A stretch of DNA of 64,000 nucleotides, from contig JAUTXW010000561.1 of the NCBI GenBank assembly GCA_030620095.1, positions 1,938,001 through 2,002,000 of the forward strand. Reading direction: 5' to 3'. This document shows, piece by piece, positions 46,254 through 60,026 of this stretch. The DNA is from Kuschelorhynchus macadamiae (Eukaryota > Arthropoda > Insecta > Coleoptera > Curculionidae). A model generated the notes under the pieces. That model was not told the DNA's origin. It did no database searches and saw nothing but the letters and a program-made list of their open reading frames with translations. Both the position numbers and the translations under genes were made by a program. How positions within the stretch are numbered: position 1 is the stretch's first letter; the number at the start of each line of letters is the position of its first letter.

Positions 46254-46607
46254 TTGTTAGAGGAATCAGAGCTCTGGAACTATAATAATATTAAAAAAGT
46301 AAGTGGAAAAAAACAAAAACTTATTAAGAGTTATCCTTCAGCAATTAACTGCTTTAATTCACACATTGTTAATGAGGAAATAACTAGCTCTTTAAAGGAT
46401 AATAAGCTAAGAGAAGATACGTTTCTTCAAATACTTCAACCTCAGATTGCTGTAAGCCTCCTGATTTTTAACAAAACAGTCAATGCATTTGCCTCAGAAA
46501 AACCTAATAAGCTGAAAATCTTGGTAAATTTAAAAGACTATCGAAATATTTTTACAGATACTTTCCATCAAATACTTATAATAATAAGCATATGCGCTTT
46601 CCTATAA
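46254..46607 (+). CDS. Uncharacterised open frame, 117 codons
   Basis: Residues such as SHIVNEEITSSLKDNKL and LLIFNKTVNAF give an ordinary protein composition rather than low complexity. I recognise no domain. The first part is hydrophilic and lysine-rich and the end is hydrophobic. No Kozak-like start, promoter or splice site was evident. It may be the remains of a transposon gene or chance. It lies in intron 5 of the host gene. Confidence 0.2.
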   Translation: MLEESELWNYNNIKKVSGKKQKLIKSYPSAINCFNSHIVNEEITSSLKDNKLREDTFLQILQPQIAVSLLIFNKTVNAFASEKPNKLKILVNLKDYRNIFTDTFHQILIIISICAFL

Positions 46608-46609
46608 AC

Positions 46610-49600
46610 TAATATTTGAATCCACATTTTAAAAAATCTTGGAAAATCAACCAATAGACAAGTTCTTGGATGGTAAAAATATGTTAGACAAAGTAAAACA
46701 ATCCCAGCATCTTTTCAAATAGGAGCTATAGTAAAAAAAATCCAGTTCAAGAAAATCATTTAAACCACCAAGTTCAAATCTACAACAAATCAAAATTGAA
46801 AGCATTTCAATTCTGAGAATTGATGTCCGTTTAGAGTTGGCGCCATCATTGCCGGTAAAGAGGTAAAGTAGCGTTAGTCATTCGTTTGTTTCTGATCGGG
46901 ACGGGCTTATTTTGACGGCTGTTTGACTGACGCATGATGCGAGTCTTCATTTTTGTTTGTGTGAACAGTTCACGTTTTTAATTGCTTTATTTTTTAATTT
47001 TAACTTTACATATCCTCCGTCAGTGTCTCACACGTTTGAATTTGTTCAAAGATATTTTTTTTAAAAATTCACCCGGATCAAGGAAGTAAAGCAAGCTTAA
47101 CATTAAAAGGTAAAAAAAGAATACAAAAAAACCGAGGGGTAAATTTAAAGAATGAATTAAGAAACCTTTAATGTATAATGTAATTCATATGCAAATCGGT
47201 ATCTTAAAGGACAATTTAAGCTTTTTTATATACTTCATAGTATAAATGGGAATCTTATGTAAGTAGCTTAGATTATGATGGCATAAGCCTATTAGTATAC
47301 GTAGTTTAATTATTGTTTTATAAAAGGTAAAAAGAAAAACCCAGATACTAGAATATGTTAAATTTCATTTGAAATTCTTTTTCTTTCAATAAACTCTCAA
47401 GTACTTTTTACTGCCTTCTAATCTTTTTCGGTCGTTTTATCCAAAAACATTAACTTATTGCGTTTAAAATGCATCTTTTTTAGAAATATTGTTACTTAAA
47501 ATTGTCATTTTTAATATTAATAAAAAGATTTCCGTGTGTTACTTTTTTGAATACACTATAGAAATTATTCTTCTTTATTAATCTGATTATCTTGTAGGGG
47601 CGAAATTCTAAGAATAAAATAAAAAGACACATGTTATAATTTATTTTGTTTTAATATGTTTGAAAATGTAATTAAATGTATTTCCAAAGATAATATTTTA
47701 CATTCACTAGTGTTTTTACCCATTTTAAGTTGCTAAAGTAAATTAAAATAGGTAGATCCACAGTGAAAATAAGATATTACTATAGTCTTAATACTATTAT
47801 ATCTATGAATAGTACCTAATTTTTCTAGTACGGGTAAAACATCTAAAATTTAAATATCCCGCCAATATGTATTATTAATTTTTCCGGTAGTCGCGAGTGG
47901 CGCCACCACTGTTATTCCTTTTCATAGCCATATAATTATGAGTGGAGATAAGAATAGTTATGACCGAAAAGTGAAACATCTGAAAAATATGTTACCGGAA
48001 TCGTCGAATCTGTACATGCGCAAACCAAGTTATCAAAAGTTAATTTTTATCCACAAATTTAGGCAACTGTTACAAATTAAGCTTCGAAAAGAAGTACTAT
48101 TAGTAATAGTTCATATCTAGAATACTGAAATTTACAATATTCGTGGCAATCAAACTTTATAACGAGACATTATATAGGTAATTATCGTTAAATCAATTTT
48201 AACTGTTCTAAACAGATATGCTACATTCGGCAACACGTCAGAATCTGAGAGTGACATGGCTTTATTTGTATTTACATTTTTAACCCGATTTTAAAGACGC
48301 TACCCTCAGTTGTGATGATATATTAAAAAAATAATCTTAAACTAAAAAATTCGCTTACTAAAAATATTTCCTATATAATCTGCAATGCCAGCAAAGAGAG
48401 TTCATGGATAAAAAACTTATTTTCCACCAACTGAGTAGGTACTCGATAAATATGCATAAAATAAAATTAGATGATATTTCCAAAAAATTTACAAATCTCT
48501 AAACACTTGTTTCCAACTTATTACAGTTTTCAGTCCATAAATGAAATACAAATTAGAATATACCTAGAGAATCAATGTCCAAATTTTAAATTAGATTTCA
48601 CTGGATAGCAGGCTTTTTTATAATTTAGGCGAGTAGCCATAATCCATAAATTATTTTTTGGGTTCAATATAATGCAATAAAAAAACTGAACTGGATATTT
48701 TATAAATATCTGTCATTTTCTAATTCGAGCTTTCGCTTCCGGAATGTCTGCGTAACGTTGAGTCCACAATCTCTTAATAACACAAGTTAATATAGGTATC
48801 AAACAGACTCACTAAACACATCGACCGAACTTTAGCATCAAAACCACACAAAAAAAACTGTTTCGTCTATAAAATAATATTTAATAGGAAAATATGCTTT
48901 GTTTACATTTCTTCGAACACTGTTAACTGCAGAACAATTTATCAAGTATGTAAATGTCATATCTGCTGTTGCGGCTACGCTCTACCAAATTACAGCCGTT
49001 TTTCTGTTAAATGACTTCACTATTTTTATTCTCTTTGAGTTCAGATCATAGATACAGCATTGGACAGTTTGCTATTATATAGATAAGCAACTTAATACAA
49101 ATCGGTCCCGTAGGATTTTTAAAAAATAATAATACAGATTGTTCCAAATTGTGCTTGTAATATGTATGTTCGTATGTTTTTTAAGACTTAGCTGTTCAGT
49201 AAGTTGTAATGTTGTAAAATGTGTATGCACCCTGGAACAAAAAATATTTAGGAAAGTAAATACAACTACAATAAGCTGTTTAATTTGTTAGCCTTAATAT
49301 TCAAGAAAACGGAAAATTTGCTTGACTTTCCCAATCTTTTGTCCTTAGTTAATGGAACTATGGATTTTTAATTATAAAAGAGCTAAATTTTCGAATATTA
49401 CAAACAGATTGTAGTTTTTATTTTGGCATAAACTTTCTTAAATGAATTCACCTACTTAGTTTTGCAATAGTAAACATACTACATACAAATACGCTGGTAA
49501 CATCAACCTGGAATACACTGTTGTAATATCGATTGATCACCGATAATCTAAAAAGAAACAAACAAATATAAAACATATACTTAAATTAATTCCTAACATT

Positions 49601-50010
49601 TGAAATCTAAATTTTAAAAATATCAGAATAATGATAAGCGTGTTATTGTTTGTATTCTTCGTTTCCATGTTAACATAGTTAAGTTCTGCCCTCCAATACA
49701 TAAATCTAAATCAGCCAACATGTTTTAGGAGAAGCACGAACATTTTTAAATTTTTTTTAAGTTTGTCTATCGTCTAAAAAAAATATCCTTGTATATTTGG
49801 GCGCTAGTGTTTTACTATAAATTATAGGAAATATAGTGTTTCGAAACGATTTTGGACTTTTTGCGATACACTACTTAGTTTTCAAAATATTAAAATAAAT
49901 CACTTCTAGTAAAGTTGCATGGTGGTCTAAACCAGTAGTTAATCTTTTATAATACTTAAATTCCAATATACAAAGTTTTTCAATACACGGGAGGATTACT
50001 TCAAGGGTCA
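46610..50010. other. Intron 5, middle; no gene seen
   Basis: 3.4 kb of AT-rich sequence with only short open frames. No TIRs, tandem repeats or coding blocks were recognised by eye. Confidence 0.4.
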
Positions 50011-50969
50011 AGGCTGATTTATACAGGGCGTTTGAAAAATATGTAACTTAAAGTTAAAATTTAATACAAAGTTTACTTTATTACTTGATATTTTTCAATA
50101 AAATAACTTAACTAACATAATATATTAAGTTGGTAATATGCATAAAATACAATCGGTACAAAAAAGAAATGAGGCCAGCAAAAAACTTGTTATATTACGC
50201 TGAAAAAACTTGTTATATTACGCTATTTTATTGTGTCATCACATTTCAGCTTAATAAACTAAAATTAGGTGCTTTTCCTCTCCCATAATATTAAATTAAA
50301 TCAACCATCAGCCGGCGTCGCTCTCCGCGCTAAGAAATTTTAACCGAAACGAAACACAACCAGCTGTTTCGTTTTGATGACTCGATACTTGATGTTTCAT
50401 ACTGTGTAATCGTGTTGATAAAAAATAAGTCGAATTTGTAAGCCGCGAATCATTGAACTACAAGGCTCGAACGGAACAAACTCCTGTATTTTCGATGACA
50501 ATTGTGAATATTGACGTGACTCGCTTGAGTCACTTTGATAGTCTGTGTTTCGGTGATTCGGCTCCGTCAAATATTGTACTGTTTCCAAGTAATGGTTCGA
50601 ATCATTAACTCACTATCCAACAGTACTTACATAGAAATTTTGATACGCACGGACAAACCTGCATAACATGACTAGAGCATTTGTACGAGGCAGGACCGAT
50701 GCCGATTAGTGACTCATAGCCAGTTTGCTATCGGGTTCTTCGATATCTGACTTGGTAAGACAGAGGTTGTAAGTTTGATTCTCACTCGAGGACAGACTTT
50801 TTCCACTATTCATTGTTTTTTTTTAATTTACTATTTACAGTGCCATGATTTGTAGTTAATTTGATGAACTTAAGGTCACAGACATGTATCGTGTAATTTT
50901 TGTTTACTAATGATAGACGTTAACACACGTTACATATTTTTCAACGTATAAATCGGCTTTTACCTTTGA
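50011..50969. mobile_element. Non-autonomous element with ~40-bp inverted ends
   Basis: The left end gatttatacagggcg, tttgaaaaatatgtaac (50016-50047) is matched in reverse at 50929-50960 (gttacatatttttc, aacgtataaatc). There is one 3-4 base gap between the arms. The inside contains a tRNA-like segment and no transposase. TIR tip wording (acagggcgtttg) resembles mariner-type MITEs. No clear target duplication was found. Confidence 0.6.
50716..50796 (+). tRNA. tRNA-like relic, anticodon GGT (Thr)-like
   Basis: CTGAC TTGGTAA GACAG gives an anticodon arm with a normal 7-base loop and one mismatch. It is followed by GTAAG TTTGATT CTCAC as a T arm with the B-box-like GTTTGATTC. A D-arm-like ATCG...CGAT precedes it. 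The acceptor stem does not pair, so this is a pseudo-tRNA or the head of a tRNA-derived SINE rather than a working gene. Confidence 0.3.
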
Positions 50970-51581
50970 ATTAATCGTCCCTTTGTATTCGAAATCTTTC
51001 TGCATAGTAATTTATGTATTACAGTTAAGTTGAACACAGTATAGGACACCGTGCAACTTCTTTATTAGCGATTTTTCATTTTAGTATATTTTGACAAAGC
51101 AGTCTATCGCAAACAAAAAAAAATCATTTCGGAGAAGAACCGTATTTGTATAATTTATATTAAAACGTTCGTGTCCAGGTATACCAAGGAAGTCTCGTCA
51201 GTTGACTAACGTACTTAAAAATTTAAAAAATGTTAGTTTTTCTGCAAAACGTGTTGGTTGATTTAACGAATTACGAAGTGTATGAACCATTTCGAAACTC
51301 TATTTACCACTTTATTAATTATTTTGATCTTTTGGTTAATCTTCGGGAAAAAAGTCCAATAACATTTCACAAAAACTGTAATTTAATCATGGTTAGCCAA
51401 GATATTCCCAAAATCTTTCCTAGCGAATACCTTACTCTTTAAAAAGATAGTCGCTAAAGTTATTTAAGTGTCTTGTATAATTAATGGCGCTTACATAAAA
51501 TTCTCTGTCCTAACACTGGAACCTGTGGTGGACGATAGATCAAAATACAAGAGTTCTAACCACACTACACCACAACTTGTT

Positions 51582-51633
51582 ACGTTCTGCGACGCGCGTT
51601 TCGCTAACCAAGTTAGCATCATCAGCAGATGAT
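51582..51633 (-). ncRNA. Hammerhead ribozyme core in PLE terminus
   Basis: Minus strand: ATCATCTG, core CTGATGA, helix II GCTAAC/GTTAGC with loop TTG, then GAAA, then the self-complementary ACGCGCGT of helix III, and C at the cleavage position. Helix I would be TCTG/CAGA with one extra G, or CTGC/GCAG in an overlapping register. All conserved core bases are present. Type I hammerheads with a very short or palindromic helix III are known from PLEs. Confidence 0.75.
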
Positions 51634-51664
51634 ATAAACTAAAGTAACTTATCCTAACCGAGAC

Positions 51665-51672
51665 TATTTATA
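51665..51672 (-). promoter_or_regulatory. TATA box upstream of the PLE hammerhead
   Basis: TATAAATA on the minus strand, between the endonuclease stop and the hammerhead. A start site ~30 bp downstream would lie just before the ribozyme. The same order occurs at 20838. Confidence 0.45.
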
Positions 51673-51714
51673 GGTAAATGTGGTCACACTTGGTTGCGCC
51701 CGACTGCACTGTTG

Positions 51715-52990
51715 TCAAGTAAACAATAGAGGGGGACTATAGAGAATAGACCCTCTGTCTTTATTTAGTGCTTTCTTACCACATTTAACTATTTCTATAC
51801 TCTTAAATGCATCCAATAATCTATTATTAGATACGTTTTTAATCAACTTAAGATTATTTATTCCTATTTGGTGATTGTTTTCTAAAGCATGTTGGGCAAT
51901 GCTTGACTTTTCTGTTCTTCCGTATCTTAAATGTGCCATGTGTTCTTTAAAACGAATGTTTATGGAGCGTTTAGTTTGCCCAACATATTTTAAATCGCAG
52001 TCATTACAGCTGATTTCATAGATGCAGCTCCTCTCCTTGAAGTCGACTATGTCTTTAGGGTTTCCAAGGAGATTTTTCAAACTGTTCTCCGTTTTGTAGG
52101 CTACTCTAAAACCTATGTTTTTAAATACATATAGGATTACTATGAACTTATTGGGAGCCTCAGGTGCTTGAAGAGTAGTGCCATCTTTTAACATTTTCTT
52201 ATGCTTATGTCTATTTACTAATTTATGTATAAAATTATCATTATATCCATTACTTTTAGCTATATGTTTAATCCGATTCATTTCATTGTTAAAACGTTCT
52301 TTACTTAATGGAAAATTGACTACATGTTAGTCTTAGAGTTAAGAAATGAAATGTTGCCATTTTGTGATGACGGCAATGAAATGAGTCGGATGTTATATAC
52401 CTATCAGTATTAGTAAATTTCCTATAAATATCAAATTATAATTTATAGTTATTTCTAATAACTAACGTGTCGAGAAAAGGTATAATTGCCCATTGTTCTC
52501 CTTTTCGTACGTAAAATTAATAGAAGGATATTTATTGTTTAATGTTTCTAAGAAAGTGTCCAAATTTTCTGTCTTAGTATCAAAAATAGCAAATATATCG
52601 TCTACGTATCTATACCACACCCTTGGGAAATACTTGAGTTCTTTTTTGAACTGGGTTTCTAATCTACCCATAAACAAATTTGCAAGGAACGGAGATAAGC
52701 AATTGCCCATTTCAGTTCCCTCAAGTTGTTTATAATATTTATTGTTGAACTGAAAAAAAATTTGATTCATACGTAATTTTGTGAGAAGTAAATATTCATC
52801 AATAATTTCTTTCAAATTATTGATTTCAAGTAGTTCCTTTAGGTACTCTAAAGCTAGTGGTGAAAGATGAATACATTTATGATTAAAGAAATCCAGATTT
52901 TTAATGTAGCAATATGATTCCAGATCCTCTATGGAAGATAACACCACATTAACCTCGATATTAACATATATATAGTGACAAAGCACTTAT
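51715..52990 (-). pseudogene. PLE reverse transcriptase and GIY-YIG endonuclease
   Basis: The RT part (52986-52462) has LALEYLKELLEINN, YKQLEGTEMGNCLSPFLANL and the catalytic YRYVDDIFAIF. After frame breaks, blocks such as FLDTLVIRNNYKL and FDIYRK follow near 52440-52480. The endonuclease (52281-51715, 188 residues) contains MNRIKHIAKSNGY, then CIYEISCNDCDLKYVGQTKR and INIRFKEHM, the GIY-YIG-like signature with the CDCxxYVGxTxR arrangement of PLEs, and SIAQHALENNH. Frameshifts near 52480 and 52310 and a stop at about 52428 break the single ORF. Family role: target-primed reverse transcription. Confidence 0.9.
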
Positions 52991-54585
52991 TTATTAAAAT
53001 ATATAAAACCTAAAAATATTAAGCAAAAGTCGCCAACGTCCTATTTGCTCAAGATATACCTATACTTTTTTACATTTTCATAATTGCTCTACCTGCAATG
53101 TTTTAATAGATATTGGCAAATAACTAGTTTTTTGCAACAAATATTTTGTTGCACTTGCAGGGGGACTAGCAACAAGTGAAAAAAAACATTCTTCTTAATA
53201 ATTTTTTTGTCATTGAATTGGTTTTGACAGGGTTGGATCCCCCTAGAACTGAAATCCTGGCTACGTGCCGGCAAAAGACATATTTATGTAGTAGTTCATG
53301 TGGCAATATTTATTATTAGCAATAAGCTTAGTTATTAAAGAACAAGCATTTCCATGACAAAATACAATCAATAACAGGGTGAGTTCTTATTACTATTGTT
53401 ACTAAAGATGAAGGTAAAACTAAATTTTGTTACATGGACCCACTTTGTGTTTTGATGTCTATACCAAGAGTATAATGCTTATTTAATACCTTTCTTTATC
53501 AGCTTATCACTGACTTCATAGGAAATATGTAATAAAATATAATTTATCACTTTTTAATGCAACCTATTTTTTGAAATCGGGTTTGTTTTTCAAAACATTT
53601 TGATTTCACTCTTTTTTCAACACATTTTAGTTCTATTTACGCTAAGTTTGAAAGGCTCGCGGCAAGTAATATTATATAAAAATGCACCGCCTTTACATGT
53701 ATTGGATCTATTCATATTTACAGAAAATCAGCAATAAACATGGCCCAATATTAATATGAATACAAAATTGAACTTCGTGAACCTAAAAACCACAAAAACC
53801 GTATTATGAAAAACATATCTTTACAGTATTTATCCCTCAATTTACCCCCTTTTTTCCCCACCATCCATCTTCCCCGCTATACATTTCACTTATTGACAAT
53901 ATAAATATTTTGTGCCAAGATGTTTAATATTTTTAACATTCATTATAATATATTATATTATTATTTATATTACCGAAATCAACTGATAAAAACAGATTCT
54001 CCCTAGTTGGGGTAATGTACCTCAGGATGGTATTTATTTACTTTTTTGATTACTTATTTTTAAAAACCAAATTTTTAGGCAATAAATTAAAGCATTTCAA
54101 ATTCATTAAAGAAAATCTATAGTAAATGAAAAATTGAAAAGTAACGCTATTGCGCTATTTTCATTTTTGTATATGCTTGCTATATGAGAACTCCGACACT
54201 ACCCTAAATATTCCTTGAAAATTTCACCCTAGAGTAATTAATGACAACATGAAATAGTGGGTCTTACAGCTTACTCAATTAAAATTTAGTATCTATGCTT
54301 TACCAAATAGTATATTTATGTTGTTTATTAACCCCTCAAAAAAAGTGGTTTGAACATTTTAGAGGAATATTTGAGAGTTTTCACAACTATATAAATTAGC
54401 AAAACGCTGTACTCCGTTTATCATCAGATGTCTTCGACTAGATAAGTTGAAGTTATAAAAAATTAATTTAAGCCCAACAGAAATGTGTAATACAAAAACA
54501 ATACTTCATTTGCAAATATAAGAACGCTATTAGACGGTGATTTTACCCTTCAACTACAGCACTGGTATGACATAACCTTACTTAC
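52991..54585. other. Intron 5; no gene seen
   Basis: AT-rich. At 53220-53275 the minus strand (gccggcacgtagccagg) resembles the tip of hAT-like elements, without a partner end. Confidence 0.4.
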
Positions 54586-54650
54586 TTTCGAAAACAAACT
54601 TCTGGGTTTAAATCGTTTCTTTTTCTGCAAACAAAGCAAGTTCGCACCAT
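54586..54650 (-). CDS. Possible first exon of a THAP-domain gene
   Basis: ATG at 54650-54648 opens MVRTCFVCRKRNDLNPEVCF and the exon ends before the donor GTAAGT at 54585-54580, leaving phase 2. C5 and C8 have the spacing of the first two zinc ligands of a THAP domain, and M-V-x-x-C-x-x-C at the start is usual for such proteins. No following exon with the remaining Cys and His was identified on this strand. It may belong to a P-type transposon relic, a host THAP gene in the intron, or chance. Confidence 0.35.
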
Positions 54651-56344
<1,694 letters not shown>

Positions 56345-56452
56345 CAATTTGCAGTTGTTTGTTCTTTTGAATCATTTAAATCATGGATTTCTAATTTCTG
56401 CTTGTCAATATTTTTAATTTTGTTTGATTTTTTTTTACTGTATCTATTTTAG

Positions 56453-56605
56453 TCTATTCGGTTGAAGGTCATATACAATCCGTTTCGTCTCAAGTGCCAA
56501 GTCCACACGGTACTGCGATGCCCCCTGCAGCATCGCCTCAGACGCATTATCTTCCGGGATTAGCTGCTCCACCCCCACCTCCTCCTCCACTACCTCATTT
56601 GACAG
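56453..56605 (+). CDS. Host gene exon F: proline-rich
   Basis: This exon has 153 nt, phase 1 in and phase 1 out. The acceptor is TCTATTTTAG and the donor TTGACAG|GTAAGA. With the G from exon E it encodes VYSVEGHIQSVSSQVPSPHG, then TAMPPAASPQTHYLPGLAAP and a run of seven Pro followed by LPHLTG. Poly-Pro of this kind binds SH3, WW or profilin-type partners in general. The phase-1 end means at least one more exon follows, which I could not place in the remaining 7 kb. Confidence 0.85.
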
Positions 56606-58529
56606 GTAAGAGAAAATGTTACAGTTTTATTATTATTTTTTTATTTAAGAGTTGTTTATTTTTTGTTTTAAACATGTTTTTAACAATAACTTTTTTAGAT
56701 AAATAAGCCACAAGTAAAGCAATTAACTACATTGCCAAGACAATAACTTTCAACCTTCCCACAGTCATTTTTATGATAACAATGGGAACTAGGGTGTAAA
56801 CTCTAGTATCAAAATTTTGTAAAATTAACATAACAGTTGAATCATAGGTCTTGCCTCTCTTTTGTGGCTCTATATATGCGGCTTTTGTGGGACCTTTTAA
56901 GAGGGTTACTTTTGCCAAGACAAAGTTGTGATAAATGCAGTTTGTACATTAAAGATCAAAACAAATTAGTGGTAGGTACATATAACCCATTGGTCCCCTT
57001 GTACATCCTTTGAGGAATTTCACTGAGCCCAGCCCATCAAACTAATCTATTTTTAAACAACAAATTTACTTTATTAAAAGACACAAAGCCAAACCTGGAA
57101 TTACCTGGAACTAAATAGTATACTAATTTAGGGAAAGAGATCACAAAACATAGTAAAGTAAGCGGCGCTTTACCTACCCTAACTAACTACCCGCTCTCTC
57201 ATATATACAAAAAAAAACTCTAAATCACCCGTGTATCAAGAAAGCATCTACTCCGATGTCATATTTGACATCAATAACCTCTTCATTATTTTTATTCAAA
57301 TTATGTTCCGTTTATAAAGAAAATACGACATGCAATATGTTACAACTTTAGTAAACTTGGGCAGGTTCCCTGAAATATATTCTCCTTCTCGATCTATATC
57401 CATTTTTACCGCCTCTAAAGGAAATTAAGGAAATATTTGCAAATTTCTGAACCCATGTCTAGTTAAAATTGTTGCATTTTTTCTCTGAAATGCGTATATT
57501 AAAGCAGGTTGTAAAATCGTTTAGCCATTAGGTAGTTGTTGAGAGTGGGAATAATCACTGCCCAGGAGTCTATGAGGGCTGACTAGTAATGGGTAAGAAA
57601 GTATTCACGGGTATTGGGATGTGACATGCCGAAACCCATCATACTAGACGATTATTAAAAAGTAAGGCATCAGCTCGTTCAATCCTTTAACTGTAGAAAT
57701 TCGAGATTTAACTCCGCAATTCTTGCATATTATGGCAAATTATTTTTGCAAATAATAAACGCGTCGATACTATAGCTAGACGAGATACATGGGTTAGTCT
57801 AAGAGAAGAGAAAACATTCGGGATTGATACCTAACTAATCCATGAGCACTCATCAAAAATCGATGGAAGCTGCAGAAACGAAAATGTTTCTTCTTTCAGC
57901 CCGTTCACCTCTCATCTGTACAATTTGGTGATGATATATGTCGTTTCGTCTATCCGTCTATTTTGTGACCTACTTATCCTATCATTTTGTTCTGCAGCAT
58001 GTCTTAAGTGAACAAATGATATGGATATCCCACCCCTATCGGGCAAGATGGCAGCAATAGGCGCTAGAATCAGAATTATAATCCATATTTTAATTTTAGT
58101 TTGACAGCTGTTAATCCTGAATTTTAAAAAATTACGTAAAAAATATTAAAAAGAATAACAATCTAGTTCACATAATATCAAATCGATAATTTAAATCGTT
58201 TAAAATTTTTATTTGAAACTAACTAAAATCATCAAATTTCTTATATTGTGGAAAAATTACACTAGAAAAAACTTATCAGTTTCATTTCTAAATAGCTTAC
58301 CCTGTATAAACCGGAACGTAATCGTGGCATCGTGTTTTTTAACCGCTCAAAGGGACTTTTGATCCTCATAGACTATTCCCGCTCCTCATTAACTTTTTTC
58401 GAAAAAAAAACAGTGAAATGTGTGAAAAATGTAAAGGCAAAAACTCATAATTGTTTGCCATTTTCGGCTTTAGCATCCTATTTTGATTTCAAAACTCCTT
58501 TAATCCCCCTCCGTTTTACCTTCCCCTTA
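56606..58529. other. Intron 6, left part; no gene seen
   Basis: No coding blocks. The phrase accctgtataaacc at 58300 resembles the tip of a mariner-type MITE. Confidence 0.4.
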
Positions 58530-59371
58530 GGGGGCTTTGAATGGTGATCGGAGCACAATCCAAAGCTACGGGGCACGACGCTCCCGAGGTCACCCGAGTC
58601 ACACACCTACACACACCATAAAGCACTGCACACTCACATACACACACAAGCCCACACCCTCACTCACTCACACACATGCACAAACACATAAACTCACACA
58701 CAATTACCACCACACAAAACTCCCACCTGACCACAGGTATAAAAGGCAATCAACTAACCACAATAAACAGGCTAAACAATGTCAAAAACCCTACGGTGCA
58801 GTGCCCGGAAACTCAGTATCAGTCGGTGAAGCGGGTGCTCTCGCGGGCCAGCCCGAACGTCATCTAACCACTGTGCAGCATGTTCGATGGACACCGAGGT
58901 CGATATGCAGGAAAATACGACTAGTGCAAAATCCCACTCCCTAAACAGTAGTTTCCATTATTTACCTCCTCTCTCAATCAAACGACCCAGGAGAGAATCT
59001 TCTCTAACAGAAACTTCCCATCCACCCCTTTTTCACCTCTAATACCATTTTCGATAGATTCTACATAATTAAGCCCAAAGAACGCTCATTCACAAACATG
59101 TCTCCCTTCCTGATGTATAAAACTATAATTAATAGCACTGATAATCCCAAAATTATTAAAAAACTAAAAGATGGAAATCTACTCATAGACTAAATTATAT
59201 AAAAGGAAGAATATCATGTTGGGACCTTCTAAACTGCACAGATGAGGAAATATATAAAATGTAAACGATCAAGGAGTAGAAAGTATTAAACGTATTAAAA
59301 AAAATCGATGGAGAATTAAACAATACTAGTTAATTAATAATTAACTTCCATTAAATTATCGAAATTTCTCT

Positions 59372-59680
59372 ATGAATGGATGGTACAGATGTAAAATGTG
59401 CATATATAACAGAATGTGCAAAAACCCAAAGATTTGCCCTTCTTGCGGCAAAGAATACCATGAAGAATTCCCCTACAACCCATCACCAAAATGTGTCAAT
59501 TGTAGTGGAGAACACTCGCCACGATACAAAGGATGGCCAAAATATAAATATCAATTCGAAATACAAAAAGTCAAAACAATAGATAAAATCCCGGGCTATG
59601 AAGCAAAAAGAATCGTCCTCCCCACTTACTACTTCTTACTCAAACACTTCGCCTCCTCAATCCTTACCCTTACCTCCTAA
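59372..59680 (+). pseudogene. LINE ORF1 remnant with zinc knuckles
   Basis: It contains CKMCIYNRMC, then PKICPSCGKEYHEEF and KCVNCSGEHSPRYKGWPKYK. The last matches the 'CxNCxGxHxxxxxxCPxxK' knuckle found at the end of Jockey/I-type ORF1 proteins, with the usual Cys before PK replaced by Trp. Family role: RNA-binding nucleocapsid-like protein. The upstream part is out of frame. Confidence 0.75.
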
Positions 59681-60026
59681 ACAAATAACCACTCTCACTA
59701 CATCTAATCCTAAACGCAATGAAATTCCCAATACCTAAACTCCCCAATCCCTTCCTTCCACCCCTTCCTATCAATAACCCACAAATTCATCGGATCAACC
59801 ACTTCAACAACATTCAAAATATTCCTCACAAGGAATCTCCCCATCTGAGACATTACTAACAAGACCAAATCCCATTAAAAATAAAATATCCACTAAATTA
59901 CCAAAAGATGACACTAATTTTGCGTCCATCATCATCAGAATCTTTTGCATCTTCAATATCATGTATAGACTCCATCTCAAAACCCACTAAAACAACTAAA
60001 AATAAAATTTCTCCTAAAAAGAAATA

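Larger units (their letters stand above)
51490..52990 (-). mobile_element. Penelope-like element, 5'-truncated
   Basis: Read on the minus strand: RT (from 52986), GIY-YIG endonuclease (to 51715), a 45-bp gap, a TATA box, a hammerhead core and a terminal segment homologous to 11930-12005. The RT starts in the middle of the domain, so the 5' part is missing. Both genes are interrupted. Confidence 0.9.

Noticed and set aside
50716..50796. A functional threonine tRNA gene
   Set aside because: The acceptor stem does not pair and the D arm is irregular; it is a relic or SINE head.
58537..58944. 135-codon + strand frame rich in His, Thr and Pro
   Set aside because: It is mostly a CA-rich leader (cacacac-type text) upstream of the LINE ORF1; no conserved motif.
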